A stretch of DNA of 64,000 bases from Lacicoccus halitifaciens (lineage in GTDB: Bacteria > Bacillota > Bacilli > Staphylococcales > Salinicoccaceae), in NCBI RefSeq assembly GCF_040544485.1, contig NZ_JBDZDV010000004.1:183326-247325 (forward strand). Direction: 5' to 3'. This document shows, in pieces, positions 60,002-64,000 of this stretch. The first letter of the stretch is position 1, and every line of letters starts with the position of its first letter. The notes under the pieces were generated by a model, which ran no database searches, was not told the origin of the DNA, and was given only the letters and a program-made list of their open reading frames with translations. The position numbers and the translations under genes are program-made.

Positions 60002-61957
60002 ATGGTTGAGACTTATGATGCAGATCTGAAGGCGAAATATCTGGATCTGCTTTCCACAAAATATGATAATGAAGAAAAAGTGGCCACCGAGATTATGAAC
60101 CTTGAATCAATCCTTCACCTGCCGAAAGGCACGGAGCATTTCGTCAGTGACCTGCATGGTGAGTATCAGGCTTTCCAGCATGTCTTAAGGAGCGGGTCCG
60201 GAAATGTCAGGCAGAAGATCGCTGCATTGTTCGCAGATTCGCTGACGGAGGAGGAGATCAGCGGCTTTGCGGCATTGATCTACTATCCTGAAGAAAAGCT
60301 CCAGCTGATCAAAAATGAATTCGAATCGAAAGAAGCATTGGATGAATGGTATATTGCGACCATCCACAATATGATCGACCTCGTCGCATTTTCCTCCACC
60401 AAGTACACGCGCTCCAAATTGAGAAAGGCGCTGCCCGAGCAGTTCGTCTTCATCATCGAGGAGCTCCTTTACAAAACGGATGAGGATGCCAACAAGAAGA
60501 CATATTATGAAAAGCTCGTCAATCAGATCATCTCACTCGGCCAGGCGGATAAACTGATTGTCGGCCTGTCCTATTCGATACAGCGTCTGATCGTCAATCA
60601 CCTGCACGTTGTCGGCGACATTTATGACCGCGGGCCGGAGCCGGAGAAGATCATGGATACGCTGATCGACTACCACTCCCTCGATATCCAGTGGGGGAAC
60701 CATGATGTATTGTGGATCGGTGCGTATGCAGGCTCGAAAGTGTGCCTTGCGAACATTTTACGGATCTGTGCGCGGTACGACAACCTGAACATCATCGAGG
60801 ATGCCTACGGCATCAACCTCCGGCCGCTCGTGAACCTTGCGGAGAAATATTATGATGACAATCCGGCATTCCACCCTAAGATGTCTTCGGGTGAGGAGCT
60901 GACGGAGCTCGAGAAACTGCAGATCACCAAGATCCACCAGGCCATCGCAATCATACAGTTCAAACTTGAGGCACCGATCATCAAGCGCCGTCCGTTCTTT
61001 GAGATGGAGGAGCGGCTCGTCCTTGAAAAAGTCGACTATGACAACAATGAACTGACCGTCTACGGCAATACTTACAAGCTCGAAAACACATGCTTCCAGA
61101 CGGTGGACCGGAATGATCCGACGAAGCTCCTTCCTGAAGAGGAGGAAGTCATCAATAAACTGCTCCTGTCGATCCAGCAGTCGGAGAAACTGAAGCGGCA
61201 TATGAACTTCCTGATGAAAAAGGGCAGCCTTTATCTGAAATACAACGGCAACCTGCTGATCCACGGCTGCATACCGGTCGACGAAAACGGTGATATGGAA
61301 TCGATGGAGATTGAAGGCGAAGTATACAAAGGCAGGGAACTGCTCGACAAGTTCGAGGAATACCTCCGCCATTCCTTCGCCCATAAAGAAGAAACCGATG
61401 ACCTTGCGACCGACCTCGTGTGGTATTTGTGGACAGGGAAATATTCATCACTGTTCGGCAAGCGTGCAATGACGACTTTCGAGAGGTACTTCATAAAAGA
61501 CAAGGCTTCCCATAAAGAGGAGAAGAACCCTTACTACCATCTGCGGGAAGACGTCGATATGTGCCGCAAGATGCTCGAGGAATTCGATCTCGACCCGGAT
61601 CAGGGGCGGATCATCAACGGCCATACACCGGTGAAGGAGATCGACGGGGAAGATCCGATCAAGGCGAACGGCAAGATGCTCGTCATCGACGGCGGCTTCT
61701 CGAAAGCCTATCAGAAAACGACCGGCATCGCAGGCTATACACTGCTCTACAATTCATACGGCATGCAGCTCGTGGCACACCAGCACTTCAACTCGAAGGA
61801 AAAAGTGCTCATGGACGGCGCGGATGCCCTGTCCGTGAGGCGGGTCGTGGATGAGGAACTGGAGAGGAAACTCGTCCGCGATACCAATATTGGTGTGAAG
61901 CTGAAAGAAGAGATCAAGTCACTTAAGGAACTGCTTGCATACAGATATATAGACTGA
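60002..61957 (+). CDS. fbp: Fructose-1,6-bisphosphatase class III
   Basis: 651 residues from the ATG at 60002, 8 bp after AGGGG; a GTG 9 bp upstream is less likely. Mn-dependent gluconeogenic enzyme of Bacillota. Metallophosphoesterase residues are visible in FVSDLHGEYQAF, VVGDIYDRGPEPEKIMD, WGNHDVLWIGA and INGHTPVKEIDGE. A TATAAT at 59966-59971 is a likely -10 box. Gluconeogenesis is consistent with the organic-acid and aromatic catabolism elsewhere in the window. Confidence 0.95.
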   Translation: MVETYDADLKAKYLDLLSTKYDNEEKVATEIMNLESILHLPKGTEHFVSDLHGEYQAFQHVLRSGSGNVRQKIAALFADSLTEEEISGFAALIYYPEEKLQLIKNEFESKEALDEWYIATIHNMIDLVAFSSTKYTRSKLRKALPEQFVFIIEELLYKTDEDANKKTYYEKLVNQIISLGQADKLIVGLSYSIQRLIVNHLHVVGDIYDRGPEPEKIMDTLIDYHSLDIQWGNHDVLWIGAYAGSKVCLANILRICARYDNLNIIEDAYGINLRPLVNLAEKYYDDNPAFHPKMSSGEELTELEKLQITKIHQAIAIIQFKLEAPIIKRRPFFEMEERLVLEKVDYDNNELTVYGNTYKLENTCFQTVDRNDPTKLLPEEEEVINKLLLSIQQSEKLKRHMNFLMKKGSLYLKYNGNLLIHGCIPVDENGDMESMEIEGEVYKGRELLDKFEEYLRHSFAHKEETDDLATDLVWYLWTGKYSSLFGKRAMTTFERYFIKDKASHKEEKNPYYHLREDVDMCRKMLEEFDLDPDQGRIINGHTPVKEIDGEDPIKANGKMLVIDGGFSKAYQKTTGIAGYTLLYNSYGMQLVAHQHFNSKEKVLMDGADALSVRRVVDEELERKLVRDTNIGVKLKEEIKSLKELLAYRYID

Positions 61958-61971
61958 TGGAGGGATGAATG

Positions 61972-62325
61972 ATGGCCGGCCACAAAATTTATGAAATGCC
62001 ATTTTCCAGCGTCTACCCGCATTACATCAACAAAGCGGAGCGTAAAGGCCGCACGAAGGCGGAAGTCGATGAAATCATCCGCTGGCTGACCGGGTATACT
62101 CAAGGCGGACTTGATCGGCAGCTCGCAGACAAAGCCGACTTCCGTACCTTCTTCGATGAAGCGCCGGAAATGAATCCCGGCCGGAATCTGATCAAAGGTG
62201 TGATCTGCGGTGTCAGGGTCGAGGACATCGAGGAACCGTTGATGCAGGAGATACGCTATATGGATAAGCTGATCGACGAACTCGCCAAAGGCAAAAAGAT
62301 GGAGAATATTTTGAGACAGGCATAA
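61972..62325 (+). CDS. DUF2200 family protein
   Basis: 117 residues from the second of two adjacent ATGs (61972), 7 bp after GGAGGG. KIYEMPFSSVYPHYINKAERKGRTK and the block EVDEIIRWLTGY match the DUF2200 family, of unknown function. It follows fbp by 14 bp and is probably cotranscribed with it. It ends at a hairpin terminator. Confidence 0.85.
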   Translation: MAGHKIYEMPFSSVYPHYINKAERKGRTKAEVDEIIRWLTGYTQGGLDRQLADKADFRTFFDEAPEMNPGRNLIKGVICGVRVEDIEEPLMQEIRYMDKLIDELAKGKKMENILRQA

Positions 62326-62330
62326 TGGAA

Positions 62331-62371
62331 CCCCTGGGTGATCATCCGTGATGACCCGGGGGATTTATTTT
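62331..62371 (+). terminator. Rho-independent terminator
   Basis: CCCCTGGGTGATCA (62331-62344), loop TCCG, TGATGACCCGGGGG (62349-62362; one mismatch, one T·G pair), then ATTTATTTT. It ends the fbp-DUF2200 transcript. Confidence 0.8.
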
Positions 62372-62394
62372 ATAATGGGATTGGAGGTGTACTT

Positions 62395-63882
62395 ATGAAA
62401 GTCGTTACAGGAGAAGAGATGAAGGCAATTGACCGGTATACGATTGAAAAAATCGGGATAGACGGCACGATACTGATGGAGAACGCCGGACGCGTCGCTG
62501 CGAAGAACATCATGAAAAATTTCCGCAGGCAGAAGGTGTGTGTACTCATCGGCAGCGGGAACAATGGCGGCGACGGTTTTGTGATCGCAAAAGTGCTTAA
62601 GGAGAACGGGTATGAGGTGGAGACCTGCGTCATTCCTGAAACAGATAAAATCAAGGGTGATGCCGAATACCATATGAACATCTACCTCAATTCAGGCTTC
62701 AGCTTCACACAGTACGATAAGGAAATCGCAGAAAGTGCAGATCTCATCGTCGATACGATGCTCGGCACCGGGATCACGGGGGAGATCCGCCCGCCTTATA
62801 AAGAGATATTCCGGGAACTGAATGCGATGGATAACTTCATCATTTCAATTGATCTGCCGAGCGGGGTGCCGGCGGATGAATCCCCGGTGCCGGAATATGC
62901 ATTGAAGGCAGACCATACACTGATCATCGGCCTGCCGAAACTGAGCTACTACACTTATCCGGCGCGCCGGTATTACGGCGAGGCGAAATTGATCCATATC
63001 GGCCTGCCGCAGAAGGCAATCGACGAAACCGTCCGGTCCAAAAGAAATGTCTGGACGCGTAAGGATACTGAAAAACACTGGCCCGTAAGAGAAGATGCAT
63101 CACATAAAGGCTCCCATGGGAAAGTCGGCATCATCGCAGGCAGCGCCAATATGCCGGGTGCGGCAGTCCTCACGACGGCCGCTGCCGTGAGAAGCGGGGC
63201 AGGCCTGACGCAGTTGAACACCCATAAAGACATTTTCGGGACTTTGGTGAATCATATCCCCGAAGCGACACTTTTTAACCGGGAAGGCGATCTGGAGGCC
63301 TTCATTGAAGGGAAGGATATCATAGCCATCGGTCCGGGGCTCGGTGTAAATGAGGAGACGAAGCGCACCGTGAAATATCTGCTGGATCGATTCGAAGGGC
63401 CTCTGGTGATTGATGCCGACGGACTTTCAGGGCTCCAGGATTCGAAAAGCAAAATCCGGGAGAGGACACACCCTACCATCATCTCACCACATCCCGGTGA
63501 AATGGCGCGCCTGATTGATTCATCCCCGGGGGAAGTGAACAGGAAGCGGTTTGAGATTTCCCGGGAAATGGCGGTGGATTACGGCATGTATGTGATATTG
63601 AAAGGGCCGAATACTCTTGTTGCGACACCGGCGGGGGAGATTTTCATCAATGATACCGGTAATGCAGGGCTTGCGAAGGGCGGAAGCGGCGATGTACTCA
63701 CCGGGATGCTTGCTGCATTCCTCGCCCGTTACGAAAATCCGCAGCATGCCATCTCCAGTGCGGTATTCATGCATGGTTTCACAGCTGATTATCTGGTGGA
63801 GAGGGGTGCCGGCACGGAAACCATCACGGCATCTGACATTATCGATAACCTTCAAGATACATTTGCTGTGATAGGGAATTGA
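62395..63882 (+). CDS. Bifunctional NAD(P)H-hydrate epimerase / ADP-dependent dehydratase
   Basis: 495 residues from the ATG at 62395, after TTGGAGGTG; a longer frame reaches into the terminator and is rejected. Metabolite-repair enzyme restoring hydrated NAD(P)H. The N-terminal YjeF epimerase domain (about 1-215) has ILMENAGRVAA, LIGSGNNGGDGFVIAKVL and VDTMLGTGITG. The C-terminal ribokinase-like dehydratase domain (about 225-495) has GSHGKVGIIAGSANMPGAA, ISPHPGEMARL and the terminal GLAKGGSGDVLTGMLAA. Confidence 0.94.
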   Translation: MKVVTGEEMKAIDRYTIEKIGIDGTILMENAGRVAAKNIMKNFRRQKVCVLIGSGNNGGDGFVIAKVLKENGYEVETCVIPETDKIKGDAEYHMNIYLNSGFSFTQYDKEIAESADLIVDTMLGTGITGEIRPPYKEIFRELNAMDNFIISIDLPSGVPADESPVPEYALKADHTLIIGLPKLSYYTYPARRYYGEAKLIHIGLPQKAIDETVRSKRNVWTRKDTEKHWPVREDASHKGSHGKVGIIAGSANMPGAAVLTTAAAVRSGAGLTQLNTHKDIFGTLVNHIPEATLFNREGDLEAFIEGKDIIAIGPGLGVNEETKRTVKYLLDRFEGPLVIDADGLSGLQDSKSKIRERTHPTIISPHPGEMARLIDSSPGEVNRKRFEISREMAVDYGMYVILKGPNTLVATPAGEIFINDTGNAGLAKGGSGDVLTGMLAAFLARYENPQHAISSAVFMHGFTADYLVERGAGTETITASDIIDNLQDTFAVIGN

Positions 63883-63976
63883 GTTCCGATTTGAACCATG
63901 ATTTCCGTGTCAAGTCCAGAATCCTGTGTAATAAGGTATATAGTACCTCATGCGAGTGAGATCACTTTGGGTTTTC

Positions 63977-64000
63977 CTCCCCCGGCCATGGCCGGGGGAG
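63977..64000. other. 24-bp perfect palindrome at the right edge
   Basis: CTCCCCCGGC, CATG, GCCGGGGGAG. Any following T run would lie outside the window, so whether this is a terminator cannot be judged. The 94 bp between the NAD(P)HX repair gene and this site hold nothing I recognise. Confidence 0.5.

Overview
The window reads as chromosome of a moderately halophilic member of the Staphylococcaceae, most like Salinicoccus or Jeotgalicoccus. This rests on Bacillota-style Shine-Dalgarno sites, a short HisZ/HisG pair, class III fructose-bisphosphatase, a thioredoxin-type ArsC, an ectoine-hydrolase-like protein and a G+C content near 50 percent by eye. The taxon is inferred from gene content, not from a marker gene. 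No rRNA, tRNA, CRISPR array, phage or insertion sequence was seen.

Layout. 1-5100: SLC13 permease, arsRBC operon and a DJ-1/PfpI protein. 5100-12000: M20 peptidase, hydantoinase/oxoprolinase pair hyuA-hyuB, a 48-residue membrane protein and a sodium:solute symporter. 12000-14700: glnA and a YeiH-type transporter. 14700-21240: a seven-gene 5-oxoproline operon (pxpB, pxpC, accB, accC, pxpA, an NRAMP-like transporter, a YcsI-family protein). 21300-25200: Acr3-like transporter, two tandem RluA paralogues, a DMT exporter and a deaminase. 25600-36231: a catabolic cluster (MmgE/PrpD, GntR regulator, CitE-like lyase, class III CoA-transferase, MaoC hydratase, two-subunit class I fumarase, acyl-CoA dehydrogenase) followed by a TAXI-type TRAP transporter. 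36304-49541: SLC13 symporter, IclR regulator, the catechol branch of the beta-ketoadipate pathway on the minus strand, an alanine symporter and a second TAXI TRAP transporter. 49619-56920: complete hisZGDCBHAF(IE) operon with divergent yerC/hisR. 56990-64000: pterin dehydratase, ectoine-hydrolase-like protein with a transsulfuration-family enzyme, fbp, DUF2200 and the NAD(P)HX repair enzyme.

How the genes work together. The 25-36 kb cluster looks like a self-contained route for a C4/C5 dicarboxylate (itaconate, mesaconate or methylsuccinate type): uptake by TRAP, CoA activation, hydration, cleavage by a CitE-like lyase. Two of its promoters carry the same near-palindrome ATTGTATCCAAT between -35 and -10, the expected kind of site for the embedded GntR/FCD regulator. 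The 37-49 kb part is a catechol module. The IclR gene, the catB operon and the second TRAP operon each carry two TTA(T)CGTAC-like half-sites exactly 19 bp apart. The last two also share a cre-type site over the -35 box. This ties the second TRAP transporter to aromatic catabolism. No catC is present, and a DUF3237 gene sits in the operon where muconolactone isomerase would be expected.

Unexplained non-coding structure includes two unrelated intergenic arrays that share a 51-bp period, about four units and internal dyads (14767-14938 and 25298-25501), a 41-bp tandem repeat at 5002-5069, and perfect stem-loops between the binding-protein and permease genes of both TRAP operons.
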